NCBI RefSeq assembly: GCF_003992005.1
Contig: NZ_RQVL01000011.1
Span: 1-64,000, forward strand
Length of the DNA: 64,000 nucleotides
Reading direction: 5' to 3'
DNA from: Veillonella sp. VA139
Lineage (GTDB): Bacteria > Bacillota > Negativicutes > Veillonellales > Veillonellaceae
Shown one piece after another: positions 26,929 through 36,204 of the stretch. Under the pieces are notes generated by a model. That model had not been told where the DNA came from. It searched no databases and worked only from the letters and a program-made list of their open reading frames with translations. Numbering within the stretch: the first letter of the stretch is position 1; each line of letters opens with the position of its first letter. The position numbers and the translations under genes were made by a program.

Positions 26929-28173
26929 ATGAGTGAAACAAAACGTAAAGTACCGAAACTCAGATTCCCTGGGTTTACGGAAGATTGGGAACAGCGTAAG
27001 TTGGGGGAGGTTGCATCCTTAAGAGGAGGATATGCATTTAAAAGTGATAAGTTTTTGAAAACAGGTGTACCAATAATAAGAATTTCAAATATTTTATCAG
27101 ATGGAATTATTGGGGGAGAATTTGCGTATTATTATGAAGAGCAAATGGAAGAAAATTTTCTAGTAAAAGATAAATCTATACTTATTGCAATGTCTGGTGC
27201 AACAACAGGTAAAGTAGGTATATTACACTGTGAAGAAAACCAAAAGTTTTACCAAAATCAGCGGGTAGGATATTTTGAACCAAATGATCAATGGAGTTAT
27301 AAATTTATAGGTGCATTTGTTAAATCTAAACTATTTGAAAAACAGCTAGATTCTGTTTTGGTTGCTGGAGCACAACCTAATATATCGTCACGAGATATAA
27401 ATGATTTTGATATTTGTATCTCTAAAGATATAAATGAGCAAAATCAGATAGGAGTGTTTTTCGAAAAGTTCGATAACCTCATCACCCTTCATCAGCGTAA
27501 GTTAGAAAACTTAAAATTGAAGAAAAAAGCATTACTGCAAAAATTGTTTCCGAAAAATGGCGAACAATTTCCAGAACTTCGTTTCCCAGGGTTTACGGAT
27601 GCTTGGGAACAGCGTAAGTTGGGGGAGGTTGCATCCTTAAGAGGAGGATATGCATTTAAAAGTGATAAGTTTTTGAAAACAGGTGTACCAATAATAAGAA
27701 TTTCAAATATTTTATCAGATGGAATTATTGGGGGAGAATTTGCGTATTATTATGAAGAGCAAATGGAAGAAAATTTTCTAGTAAAAGATAAATCTATACT
27801 TATTGCAATGTCTGGTGCAACAACAGGTAAAGTAGGTATATTACACTGTGAAGAAAACCAAAAGTTTTACCAAAATCAGCGGGTAGGATATTTTGAACCA
27901 AATGATCAATGGAGTTATAAATTTATAGGTGCATTTGTTAAATCTAAACTATTTGAAAAACAGCTAGATTCTGTTTTGGTTGCTGGAGCACAACCTAATA
28001 TATCGTCACGAGATATAAATGATTTTGATATTTGTATCTCTAAAGATATAAATGAGCAAAATCAGATAGGAGTGTTTTTCGAAAAGTTCGATAACCTCAT
28101 CACCCTTCATCAGCGTAAGCTAGAACACTTACAACTACAGAAGAAGGCTCTTCTTCAACAGATGTTTGTCTAG
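26929..28173 (+). CDS. hsdS: Type I specificity subunit with two identical target-recognition domains
   Basis: 414 residues, start ATG 26929 behind AGAGAGG. The opening PKLRFPGFTEDWEQRKLGE and central PELRFPGFTDAWEQRKLGE are the normal conserved regions of Firmicute HsdS. Unusually, both halves carry the same domain: about 172 residues are repeated exactly with a 206-residue offset, and the DNA copies look identical over 517 bp. Each half ends in a coiled-coil spacer (HQRKLENLKLKKKALLQKLF / HQRKLEHLQLQKKALLQQMF). Because the two domains read opposite strands, such a protein should recognise an interrupted palindrome. The family is sure; the predicted specificity is inference. Confidence 0.93.
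   Translation: MSETKRKVPKLRFPGFTEDWEQRKLGEVASLRGGYAFKSDKFLKTGVPIIRISNILSDGIIGGEFAYYYEEQMEENFLVKDKSILIAMSGATTGKVGILHCEENQKFYQNQRVGYFEPNDQWSYKFIGAFVKSKLFEKQLDSVLVAGAQPNISSRDINDFDICISKDINEQNQIGVFFEKFDNLITLHQRKLENLKLKKKALLQKLFPKNGEQFPELRFPGFTDAWEQRKLGEVASLRGGYAFKSDKFLKTGVPIIRISNILSDGIIGGEFAYYYEEQMEENFLVKDKSILIAMSGATTGKVGILHCEENQKFYQNQRVGYFEPNDQWSYKFIGAFVKSKLFEKQLDSVLVAGAQPNISSRDINDFDICISKDINEQNQIGVFFEKFDNLITLHQRKLEHLQLQKKALLQQMFV
26985..28119 (+). repeat. 517-bp identical duplication inside hsdS
   Basis: 26985-27501 and 27603-28119 match base for base as far as I can read, offset 618 bp. Divergence resumes at once on both sides (spacer codons and region between), so the exchange was confined to the recognition domain. 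This indicates recent domain replacement by recombination or gene conversion. Confidence 0.9.
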
Positions 28174-28430
28174 TATAAGTAGATAGGCAGTATACACTTT
28201 CATCTATCCAACTCGAACAGATGACTACAGAGATAGTATGTCACGATTCGAGAATGATAACAGATGTATGCTTTCTGCACTTTCACTAGCTATATACAGA
28301 TAGTTTCAGACTGTAAGGCAGTTAGACTTACTTTCAGATGATAAGGTATTCTGCTTACTTTCAAATACTTTTACAAAAAAATACAATATACAAAAACAGA
28401 TACAAGAGAGATATAACAAAGGAGATTTTT

Positions 28431-30032
28431 ATGGCAAATGTAAAAGCGCAAACGATTTCTAGCCAATTATGGGCGATTGCCAACGATTTACGTGGCACAA
28501 TGGACGCAAGTTCTTTCAAAGATTATATTCTACCCTTCTTATTCTATAAATATTTGTCCACTCATCAAGAAGAATACTTGGTGGATAGTGGTTTGGTCGA
28601 TCCTTCTGAAGGGAAATCTGTGAACGAACTGTATAAGGAGATTGTGGAGCAAGAGGGCTTGGAAGATTGCCTGATGGATATTGCAGGTTCTTTGGGGTAT
28701 GCTATTAATCCGGAAGATACTTGGGTGTCTTTAACGGAAAGCATTCATAATGGCACGGTCGTCCCTGGGGATTACCAACGCATCTTTGAAAACTTTAATG
28801 CCAATGCAGAAATTAATCAAGAGGCGTCTGCAGATTTCAGAGGGATTTTTAACTACATCAACTTAGGCGATTCTGGTTTGGGTTCTACCACAGCAGGACG
28901 TACGAAAACGCTCAATGCGGTAGTGTCTAAAATCGATGAAATCGAGTACAAGGATGAAAGCGGTAAAGATATTCTAGGCGAAATTTATGAATATTTAATT
29001 GGCAAGTTTGCAGCCAATGCAGGTAAAAAAGGTGGCGAGTTCTACACGCCTCACGAGGTCAGTATCATTTTGGCAAAATTGGTAACAGCGAATTTGGAGA
29101 ACCGAGAAGATACTTTCACAGTCTATGACCCGACCATGGGTTCTGGTTCCTTGCTGCTTACGGTGCGCAACGAGATTCCTGATGGTTCCCGTCAAGGAGC
29201 GGTGAGTTTTTACGGGCAAGAGCTGAACACGGTGACGTACAACTTGGCGCGCATGAACCTCATGATGCACGGCGTGACCTATAACAATATGAATTTGCAC
29301 AATGCGGACACCCTTGAAAGTGATTGGCCAGATGGGGTGGACCACGATGGCATTGATCGTCCGCGATCCTTTGATGCGGTGGTGGCTAATCCTCCGTATT
29401 CTGCGAAATGGGACAATAATGAAAGTAAATTGAAAGACCCTCGTTTCAGTGATTATGGCAAGTTGGCGCCGGCGTCTAAAGCAGATTATGCTTTCATCTT
29501 GCATAGCTTGTACCATTTGAATACAGAAGGAACGATGGCCATCGTATTGCCACATGGTGTACTATTCCGTGGTGCTGCAGAAGGTAAAATCCGGGAGACT
29601 ATCATCGAGAAAAATTACTTGGATGCAGTCATTGGATTGCCAGCGAACTTGTTCTATGGCACGAGCATTCCTACCACGATTTTAGTGTTTAAAAAGAATC
29701 GCACGAACCGTGATGTGTTGTTTATCGATGCCAGCAACGAGTTTGAAAAAGGGAAAAACCAAAATAACTTGAGTGAAGAAAATATTGCTAAGATTATCGA
29801 TACTTACCGCAACCGTGTGGATGTAGAGAAGTACGCACATGTGGCAAGCCTAGAGGAAATTAAGGAGAACGATTATAACTTGAATATCCCTCGTTACGTG
29901 GATACCTTTGAAGAAGAGGAAGAACTGGATCTTGACGAAATTAATCGTATGATTGAACAAGATAACCGTGACATTGCGGCGTTGGAAAAAGAAATTGCAG
30001 AACAGTTGGCACTGTTGGGAGTGAAACTGTAG
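28431..30032 (+). CDS. hsdM: Type I DNA methyltransferase, M subunit
   Basis: 533 residues from ATG 28431 behind AAAGGAG; an upstream in-frame start (28338) lacks a site. The N-terminal helical domain (LRGTMDASSFKDYILPFLFY) is followed by the AdoMet motif DPTMGSGSLLL (233-243) and the adenine-binding motif NPPY (320-323), so it is an N6-adenine methyltransferase. With two M and one S subunit it protects host sites. The 257 bases before it contain no gene; ACTTTCA occurs there four times (28194-28360). It is the last gene of the restriction locus. Confidence 0.95.
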   Translation: MANVKAQTISSQLWAIANDLRGTMDASSFKDYILPFLFYKYLSTHQEEYLVDSGLVDPSEGKSVNELYKEIVEQEGLEDCLMDIAGSLGYAINPEDTWVSLTESIHNGTVVPGDYQRIFENFNANAEINQEASADFRGIFNYINLGDSGLGSTTAGRTKTLNAVVSKIDEIEYKDESGKDILGEIYEYLIGKFAANAGKKGGEFYTPHEVSIILAKLVTANLENREDTFTVYDPTMGSGSLLLTVRNEIPDGSRQGAVSFYGQELNTVTYNLARMNLMMHGVTYNNMNLHNADTLESDWPDGVDHDGIDRPRSFDAVVANPPYSAKWDNNESKLKDPRFSDYGKLAPASKADYAFILHSLYHLNTEGTMAIVLPHGVLFRGAAEGKIRETIIEKNYLDAVIGLPANLFYGTSIPTTILVFKKNRTNRDVLFIDASNEFEKGKNQNNLSEENIAKIIDTYRNRVDVEKYAHVASLEEIKENDYNLNIPRYVDTFEEEEELDLDEINRMIEQDNRDIAALEKEIAEQLALLGVKL

Positions 30033-30035
30033 AGC

Positions 30036-30271
30036 ATTGTGAGGCTTGGAGGGAGGAATATTCAATGCTATCAATGGATCATTATACATATTGGAAAGAA
30101 GGCGTGGCCGAGGGACGGGCAGAAGGTCTAGCCGAAGGTAAAACTGAAGGTAAAGCTGAAGTTGTGGTTCAGATGTTACGTAAGCAATTATCCTTAGAAA
30201 TGATTGCCGAGGTTACCAACTTTACGGTAGAAGAAGTAACGGCTATTGCGAGAGAGCATGCATTGATGTAA
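30036..30271 (+). pseudogene. Truncated 3' end of an Rpn-like nuclease gene
   Basis: From CATTGTGAGGCTTGGAGG onward the sequence matches the 3' end of the intact Rpn-like gene at 30497-31348, including HYTYWKEGVAEGRAEG and the end FTVEEVTAIAREHALM. Everything upstream of that point is missing and replaced by hsdM, whose stop lies 3 bases earlier. An internal ATG (30065) could express 68 residues, without the catalytic part. It looks like a leftover from insertion of the restriction locus into, or recombination with, an Rpn gene. Confidence 0.85.
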
Positions 30272-30298
30272 AACATATACATATACATATAGAAAATA

Positions 30299-30338
30299 AG
30301 AGCGATATGGCTAATATTGATTAGCCGTATCGCTTTTT
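30299..30338 (+). terminator. Terminator after the restriction locus
   Basis: AGCGATATGGCTAAT (30301-30315) pairs with ATTAGCCGTATCGCT over 15 bp (one G-U), loop ATTG, followed by TTTTT. Confidence 0.9.
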
Positions 30339-30460
30339 GCTGTGTAAGTACTTACTGTTAAGAGTGTGTAATATTGGTAGGAAATTTTAAAGGGTAAATT
30401 GTTCTTAAATAGAAGTGTAACGTTAGATAGTAAAGGTGTATCTACCTAGAGTCTAATTGT

Positions 30461-30468
30461 GGTATAAT
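30461..30468 (+). promoter_or_regulatory. Extended -10 promoter of the Rpn-like gene
   Basis: TGG-TATAAT with TATAAT at 30463-30468, 28 bases before the chosen start; no good -35 box. Confidence 0.45.
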
Positions 30469-30496
30469 TTTGGTAAGAATGAAAGTGAGGCATTGT

Positions 30497-31348
30497 ATGC
30501 GTATTAAATCATTCGATGAACTGACCATTCAGGACAATTTTATCTTTCAAAAGGTCATGTTAAAGAAACCGATTTGTAAGGCTGTGTTGGAACGGTTGCT
30601 GGATATTTCTATCAAGGATATTGTTTACATTCAGGAGGAGAAAACTCTGGATGTGAGTTTGGAAACGAAAAGTGTTCGTTTAGATGTGTATGTGAATGAT
30701 GACAGAGGAACTGTATTCAATATCGAAATGCAAACCAGCAAGGATATGGAAGAACTGGTAAAGCGCACGCGCTTTTACCAAAGTATTTTAGATATGTATC
30801 ACTTGCAAAAAGGCCAGAAGTATATGAGCCTAAATGATTCGTATATTATTTTTATTTGCACTTTTTCGGTGTTTAGTGGAGATCGCCATAAGTATACGTT
30901 TAGGAATATTTGCATGGAAGAACATGATATCCTGTTGAATGATGGGGCTACAAAATTATTTTTAAGTACGAAGGGTAAAATGGATGATATTTCAAAACCG
31001 TTACAAAGGTTTCTGGATTATGTGGATGGTCAAACTGCATCGGATGAGTTACTACGAGATATTGAAAATGCCGTAGATGAAGCAAAACATTGTGAGGCTT
31101 GGAGGGAGGAATATTCAATGCTATCAATGGATCATTATACATACTGGAAAGAAGGTGTAGCCGAGGGTCGGGCAGAAGGACGCGCAGAAGGTCTAGCCGA
31201 AGGCTTGGCCAAGGGGGAATCTCGTGGCAAATCTCAAGTCGCAATTCAGATGTTACGTAAGAAATTGTCCTTAGAAATGATTGCTGAGGTTACTAACTTT
31301 ACTGTAGAAGAAGTAAAAGCTATTGCGAAAGAGCATGCTTTAATGTGA
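30497..31348 (+). CDS. Rpn family PD-(D/E)XK nuclease/putative transposase
   Basis: 283 residues from ATG 30497 behind GTGAGG; longer starts (TTG 30470, ATG 30479) overlap the promoter region. The N-terminal domain has FDELTIQDNFIFQKVM, then SVRLDVYVNDDRGTVFNIEM, where the Asp and Glu form the PD-(D/E)XK-like site (about 70-90). The C-terminal part has a run of AEGRAEG-type repeats and a helix-turn-helix-like end (LSLEMIAEVTNFTVEEVKAI). Rpn proteins promote RecA-independent recombination and some act in phage defence. Repeat number differs from the truncated copy upstream. Confidence 0.88.
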   Translation: MRIKSFDELTIQDNFIFQKVMLKKPICKAVLERLLDISIKDIVYIQEEKTLDVSLETKSVRLDVYVNDDRGTVFNIEMQTSKDMEELVKRTRFYQSILDMYHLQKGQKYMSLNDSYIIFICTFSVFSGDRHKYTFRNICMEEHDILLNDGATKLFLSTKGKMDDISKPLQRFLDYVDGQTASDELLRDIENAVDEAKHCEAWREEYSMLSMDHYTYWKEGVAEGRAEGRAEGLAEGLAKGESRGKSQVAIQMLRKKLSLEMIAEVTNFTVEEVKAIAKEHALM

Positions 31349-31413
31349 TGTTATATTATAAATATTAAGAATTAGACTCTTCTGTTTCTATAGTTATAAA
31401 TCCTACAAGAAAA

Positions 31414-31463
31414 AACACCAAGAAAATTAGATTTGTAAAATCTTATGTTTTCTTGGTGTTTGT
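31414..31463 (+). terminator. Hairpin terminator after the Rpn-like gene
   Basis: AACACCAAGAAAA (31414-31426) pairs with TTTTCTTGGTGTT (31448-31460), with an inner AGATTT/AAATCT stem. Confidence 0.75.
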
Positions 31464-31767
31464 CAGTTTTAGATGTATTTAACCAGTTCTCTATGCCTTT
31501 ATTATATCGGTATGAAAGTTTTACGATAAGTTTATCAATTATAACTAATTATCATAGTAATGCTTTAGTATACAAAGTATGCATAATAACTTATTTATGT
31601 ACATATGAGTATGTACGAAATACAAATAACGATGTATAATATAGTAAGTTTATTGATACATATTATTGATTTAGGGACTCTTATGAATAAGAAATTATGT
31701 TTCCTTATTTCTCCTGAGTAATAATTAGTATTTCTAGTACTTACCGAGTGTGTAAGTGAATAAAAGA

Positions 31768-31795
31768 CCTCCTTAGTTGGACTAAGGGGGTTTTT
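31768..31795 (+). terminator. Terminator upstream of the autotransporter gene
   Basis: CCTCCTTAGT (31768-31777), loop TGG, ACTAAGGGGG (31781-31790) with one G-U, then TTTTT. It could act as a normal terminator or as an attenuator for the gene that starts 77 bases later. Confidence 0.8.
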
Positions 31796-31871
31796 CTGTG
31801 TTTTTAAGGTGCTATAGATTCTATATAATTTGGTAAGAGGACTATAAGCATCGTATAGAAAAGAGGTAAGC

Positions 31872-34127
31872 ATGAAAATTACACGTCATGTATCAGCAGT
31901 GATGGCTGCATTAGTAGTAACAGGAATGTCTTATTCCACAATGGCTACAGATATTACTAAGTATAGTGATAAAGCAGAAAACTTAATTGGTTTATCGATG
32001 GGCTCTCAAAAGCAAATGGAACCTGAGGTTAAGCATATAGAAGACACGTTGACCGTCAATGTACATGGTAAAAGCTTGATGGAAATGGAGAACGGTAAAA
32101 GTAAAAGTAAAAATGTAGCAGGGATTTTTATTGGATTCGGATCTCAATTGACCATAGATAAAGATCTTATTGTACGATTACAAAATGATGCACCAGCAGA
32201 TAAAAGAGAATTGGGACATTATTATATGAGTGCTGTCTATGCTGGTCTTGGTGGTAAGGTGCCACATCATAATGATAATCCTAACAGAGACTATGGTGAT
32301 AGCAATATTCATGTGAAAGGCAATGTAGATATTGACGCTGTGGGAGTAGGATTACAAGCTAATCACCGAGGCCATATTATCGTTGATGGCGGTGGTCGTA
32401 TTATAACGCATCCTGTTACAACGTCAGATATCTATTCTGTTGTGGCATAAGAGGGCGATGTCTATGTGAATGCAGGTACCGATGGTAAACACCCAGGTAC
32501 GAAAGATTTGGTGGCTGTTGGTAATGTAGGGTTAATTAATAAAGATTATGGTGATAATCCAAATCCTAATGAAGCGCCAGCAAATATCGGACTCGCTTTT
32601 ACAACCTCTAATTCTAGTCTTACTGGTGCTGTGTTAAATGAATATGCTGAAAGTAATAATAATCCACATAATTCTGGTGCCGATATCTATTTACAAAATG
32701 GTGCTACTTGGAATAATGAATGGATTGGTAAGGATCGACCTACACCAAAAAAACCACGTCCATCAGGAGATAATGTAGCATACTTATATAAAGGCAGTAA
32801 AGTTCGTAATCTTGTAGGTGGTACAAATCCAACTGCAGCAGGCATAATTCATCCTATCGATGCTCGCCCTATTACGATTCAAAACTATAGTGGTTTTGTA
32901 AATGCTGATTATAAAACAGGTGTGCCAGCCAGCGAAGCGGGCAATGGCCAAATCATCATCCAACATGCTGCTGATCATAGTCACATCACTATACAAGGTG
33001 ATAGTGCTAAGAATTTGACTGACGATGCAAGTTATCTTGAAGAAATGAAATCCTTAGCCACTAAATTACAATATACGGGAAATGATACGAAACTAGCTGC
33101 AGCTGTTCAAGTTAATGAAGGTATTACAAGACCGGCTGCTATGACTGAACTTGGTGCAAATGCATTTGATGCACACGGTAATCTTGTTGTTGCTGATACT
33201 GCGACTGTCACACATGCTAGTGAATCTTCCTTGGTAAGTGGTACGAAATCTGCTCTTACATCTACAGCGATAGCTTGGCACAATACTACGAACGATTTAC
33301 AACGTCGTTTAGGGGATCTTCGTTTGACTAATACGAACCAAGGTGTATGGGCTAAATACATCGGTGGCAAATCTAACATGACAAATGGTGCCGATACTCA
33401 TATGACATATAATGGTGTACAAGTTGGTTATGATCATAAGGTATCCAATGATTGGATTTTTGGTGGCGTCTTAGATTACAGTACGTCTAGCAACTCCTAT
33501 GCCGTTGGCAACGGAGACAGCAAAATCGCTGGTATTGGGTTATATGGTACAAAACAACATGATGATGGACGTTACTTAGATATCATCGCTCGTGGAAGTC
33601 GCTTGTCCAATACTTACAAACTTCACTCACTAGGGGGACATCAATTGAATGGGGATTATCATACATTTGGTACCTCTTTCAGTGCTGAGTACGGTAAACG
33701 TATTAAGAAACAAAATGGTGTCTACATGGATCCTAGTGTAGAATTCATTGTAGGTCGTTTGAATGGCGTGTCCTATGATGCTAATGTTGTTGGTGGTGGC
33801 TCTATGCATGTGAAAGCGGACGCTGTTAATTCTGCTGTAGGTCGATTGGGCTTTGGCATTGGCAGAGAAACACAAACATCCAATATCTTTGCGAAACTCA
33901 CATTGGCTCATGAATTCTCTGGTAAGGTGAATACAAGATATTCAGCACCAGGTAATCCAACAGTGCATACAGAACTTGATTTGAAAGATACATGGCTTGA
34001 TGCTGAAATTGGAGGATCCTGGAGCGTTCGTCCAAGTACATATGTATATGGTACATTCACTAAAAACTTTGGTGCTACTATAGACAATACATGGCGTGTT
34101 GATGCGGGAGTACGTTATAACTTCTAA
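31872..34127 (+). pseudogene. Autotransporter (type Va) interrupted by one in-frame stop codon
   Basis: The frame encodes a signal peptide (MKITRHVSAVMAALVVTGMS, ending STMA), a beta-helix-like passenger (repeated VKGNVDIDAVGVGLQ-type strands) and, from about residue 480, a C-terminal beta-barrel that ends in VDAGVRYNF with the outer-membrane Phe signature. A TAA at 32448-32450 splits it after 192 residues; the same frame continues at once (EGDVYVNAG). The second part could start at GTG 32466 but would lack a signal peptide and could not reach the outer membrane. So it is inactive unless the stop is read through. RBS AAAGAGG precedes ATG 31872. Confidence 0.85.
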
Positions 34128-34193
34128 GTAAATCTTGCACTAATAGGGACTGTAACAAAATGTAATATAGTTAAAAATCTTACTTTTAAGAAT

Positions 34194-34233
34194 AAGCGAT
34201 ACAATAGGTTTCCCCCAGTTGTATCGCTTTTGA
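34194..34233 (+). terminator. Terminator after the autotransporter gene
   Basis: AAGCGATACAA (34194-34204) pairs with TTGTATCGCTT (34219-34229), followed by TT-rich sequence. The outer stem resembles that of the terminator at 30301 (AGCGATA). Confidence 0.82.
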
Positions 34234-34406
34234 TTTTGTAATATAGATGCTTGTATTTCTACCTCCCTGTCTAGTATGTATGGTATAATAATTTAATACT
34301 AGTGCGACTAGTTTTTATAGATTGTAATGATATGACATAGCTATTATGTATAGTAATAGCGTAGTAAATATAGGCAGTAGTGCTGTTAGGAAGGTTTGAG
34401 GTTTTC

Positions 34407-35126
34407 ATGGATACGTTTATTGTGGGTCGTAATGCTGTGCGTGAGGCGCTAAAATCAGATCGTGGGATTCATCGTATTTTAGTGGCGGAAGGTAAGCAAG
34501 GTGGCTCGCTTTCAGAGATATTGGGTTTGGCAAAGTCTAAGGGCATAGAGGTTCGTCGTGTGAAGGAACGGGATTTACAGAAATATCCTAGTGATGTGCC
34601 GAATCAAGGTGTGGTAGCCTTGGTGAATGCGGTGAAGTTCCAAGAATTGCAAGATGTGTTGCTGGCATGTACGGAAGAACATCCGTTGTTAATTGTAACG
34701 GATGGTGTGGAAGATCCTCATAATATGGGTGCTATCATTCGTACGGCTGAGTGTGTAGGTGCTACGGCGGTGCTAATTCCTAAACGTCATAATGCGCCTA
34801 TTAATGCCACTGTAAGTAAAACATCTGCAGGGGCTGTGGAATCGATTCCATTGGTGCAAATTGGCAATGTAGCGCAGACGATTGAGCAATTGAAAGCGCA
34901 AGGATTCTGGGTGATGGGTGCTCATATGGATGGAACTGTGATGTATGATGTGAACATGACGGGTCCTATTGTGTTGGTCATTGGCAATGAGGGAAAAGGT
35001 TTAAGTCGTTTGACGAAAGAGTTGTGTGATGTATTAGTAACGATTCCCATGTTTGGTACTATTAACTCTTTGAATGCCTCTGTGGCAGCAGCCATTCTTT
35101 TATATGAAGCGAGACGTCAACGATAA
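34407..35126 (+). CDS. rlmB: 23S rRNA 2'-O-methyltransferase RlmB (TrmH/SpoU family)
   Basis: 239 residues from ATG 34407 behind TTTGAGG; an earlier in-frame Met (34380) is less well placed. An N-terminal L30e-like substrate domain (GRNAVREALKSDRGIHRILV) precedes the SPOUT domain with DGVEDPHNMGAIIRTAE (motif 1), VIGNEGKGLS (motif 2) and IPMFGTINSLNASVAAAILLYE (motif 3, knot). It methylates a conserved guanosine ribose in the 23S peptidyl-transferase region. An extended -10 (TGG-TATAAT, 34284-34289) lies upstream. It precedes yacP as in other Firmicutes. Confidence 0.92.
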   Translation: MDTFIVGRNAVREALKSDRGIHRILVAEGKQGGSLSEILGLAKSKGIEVRRVKERDLQKYPSDVPNQGVVALVNAVKFQELQDVLLACTEEHPLLIVTDGVEDPHNMGAIIRTAECVGATAVLIPKRHNAPINATVSKTSAGAVESIPLVQIGNVAQTIEQLKAQGFWVMGAHMDGTVMYDVNMTGPIVLVIGNEGKGLSRLTKELCDVLVTIPMFGTINSLNASVAAAILLYEARRQR

Positions 35127-35136
35127 TAGGTATACT

Positions 35137-35673
35137 ATGAAAAAAGATATTTTAATTGTAGATGGGTATAATGTTATTTTTGACTGGCAAGATTTGAAAT
35201 CTCTTAGTAAAGAGTCTTTAGAGCATGCGCGGTTGGAACTTCGTCATCGTTTGCTCAATTATGGTAGTTATAAGGGCTATAAGATTATTCTTGTTTTTGA
35301 TGGAAAGCATGCTCCTTTCACAGCTGATGAACAGAGAATTTCTGGGGATTTCATCGAGGTTTTTACAGGCACTCATGAAACGGCAGATGCGTATATTGAG
35401 CGTGAAGTATTTAGTAAAAAGGGTCAATATAAGACAATCTATGTAGTCACAAGCGATGGGGAAGAGCAAAGTCAAATTCTAGGGTTTGGAGGTCTTCGTA
35501 TATCTGCCCGTGAATTGCGTCATCAAATGGAACTGGCAAAGCAAGATGAGCGTAAACGCTATACGGGGCATCATAGACGAGATGCCATGACATTACAACG
35601 CAATGAACTAGGGGCCCATATTGATGGAGATGTGGCTGAAAAATTAGAACGTATGAGACGAGGGGAGCTATAA
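35137..35673 (+). CDS. NYN-domain ribonuclease, YacP/Rae1 type
   Basis: 178 residues from ATG 35137. One NYN (PIN-like) domain: LIVDGYNVIFDW (first acidic residue), ILVFDGKH, ADAYIEREV (acidic pair) and VVTSDGEEQSQILGFG. In Bacillus subtilis the homologue Rae1 cuts mRNA in the ribosomal A site. The start is weakly marked (AATAGG). It lies 10 bases after rlmB, and the neighbouring order supports the assignment. A strong bidirectional terminator follows. Confidence 0.88.
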   Translation: MKKDILIVDGYNVIFDWQDLKSLSKESLEHARLELRHRLLNYGSYKGYKIILVFDGKHAPFTADEQRISGDFIEVFTGTHETADAYIEREVFSKKGQYKTIYVVTSDGEEQSQILGFGGLRISARELRHQMELAKQDERKRYTGHHRRDAMTLQRNELGAHIDGDVAEKLERMRRGEL

Positions 35674-35674
35674 A

Positions 35675-35726
35675 AAAAGAGGGTTAACTAAGAGAAACTA
35701 CATTTCTCCTTGTTAACCCTCTTTTA
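35675..35726. terminator. Bidirectional terminator between yacP and rpsT
   Basis: AAAAGAGGGTTAAC pairs with GTTAACCCTCTTTT, and an inner AGAGAAA/TTTCTC stem extends it. The two genes are convergent. Confidence 0.9.
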
Positions 35727-35733
35727 GAGTTCA

Positions 35734-35994
35734 TTATAGAGCATTTACTTTAGCCGCTAAGTTGGATTTTTTGCGAGCTGCAGTATTTTTATGAAGAACG
35801 CCTTTGGAGGCTGCTTTATCAATTACGCTTGTAGCATGAACTAGTGCATTTTTAGCTTCTTCTACAGCGCCTGCTTGAACAGCTTCTACAGTCTTACGAG
35901 TAGCTGTACGAATTTGAGATTTTACAGCAGAGTTTTTCGCACGACGTTCAGCATCCGTCTTTACGCTTCTAATACTGGATTTAATATTTGGCAA
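35734..35994 (-). CDS. rpsT: 30S ribosomal protein S20, TTG start
   Basis: 86 residues, the normal S20 length, reading (M)PNIKSSIRSVKTDAERRAKN. The start is TTG at 35994-35992, seven bases after AAGGAGGTGA; the longer upstream frame has no S20 sequence. S20 binds 16S rRNA helices early in 30S assembly. The E. coli gene also starts with UUG, and that weak start is part of its feedback control, so similar control is possible here. Its promoter lies at 36036-36064. Confidence 0.95.
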   Translation of the reverse strand: MPNIKSSIRSVKTDAERRAKNSAVKSQIRTATRKTVEAVQAGAVEEAKNALVHATSVIDKAASKGVLHKNTAARKKSNLAAKVNAL

Positions 35995-36035
35995 TTGAGT
36001 CACCTCCTTGTGATGTACTGTATTATTACTAAAGT

Positions 36036-36064
36036 AGTATATCATAGGGGTGATAGTTTTGCAA
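36036..36064 (-). promoter_or_regulatory. rpsT promoter
   Basis: On the minus strand, TTGCAA (36064-36059), 17-base spacer, TATACT (36041-36036). Confidence 0.75.
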
Positions 36065-36159
36065 CTTTTTTTTGTAGGTTCTCTTGTGAAAGTACTGTAT
36101 GTACCTAGGGTTTATTAGTTGTATGTGTAGATTTTATTCCCACGTAGTCAGGGGAAATA

Positions 36160-36168
36160 TGATATAAT
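36160..36168 (+). promoter_or_regulatory. Extended -10 promoter of polA
   Basis: TGA-TATAAT (TATAAT at 36163-36168), 37 bases before the start; no clear -35. Confidence 0.55.
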
Positions 36169-36204
36169 GAAAAATACATACATCAGTAAATAGGAGATAT
36201 ATCG

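Larger units (their letters stand above)
31349..31871. other. 523-bp intergenic region with two terminators
   Basis: AT-rich. It holds the hairpin at 31414-31460 and the terminator at 31768-31795. A 64-codon ORF at 31445-31639 begins inside the first hairpin and has no family features, so I leave it out. A promoter for the autotransporter gene should lie at 31800-31850, where TATAATTTGG occurs at about 31824. Confidence 0.45.

Noticed and set aside
28174-28430. Four ACTTTCA motifs between hsdS and hsdM as a recombination or regulatory array
   Set aside because: Spacing is irregular and the motif is short; chance is not excluded.
31445-31639. 64-codon ORF
   Set aside because: It starts inside a terminator hairpin, has no ribosome binding site and no recognisable features.
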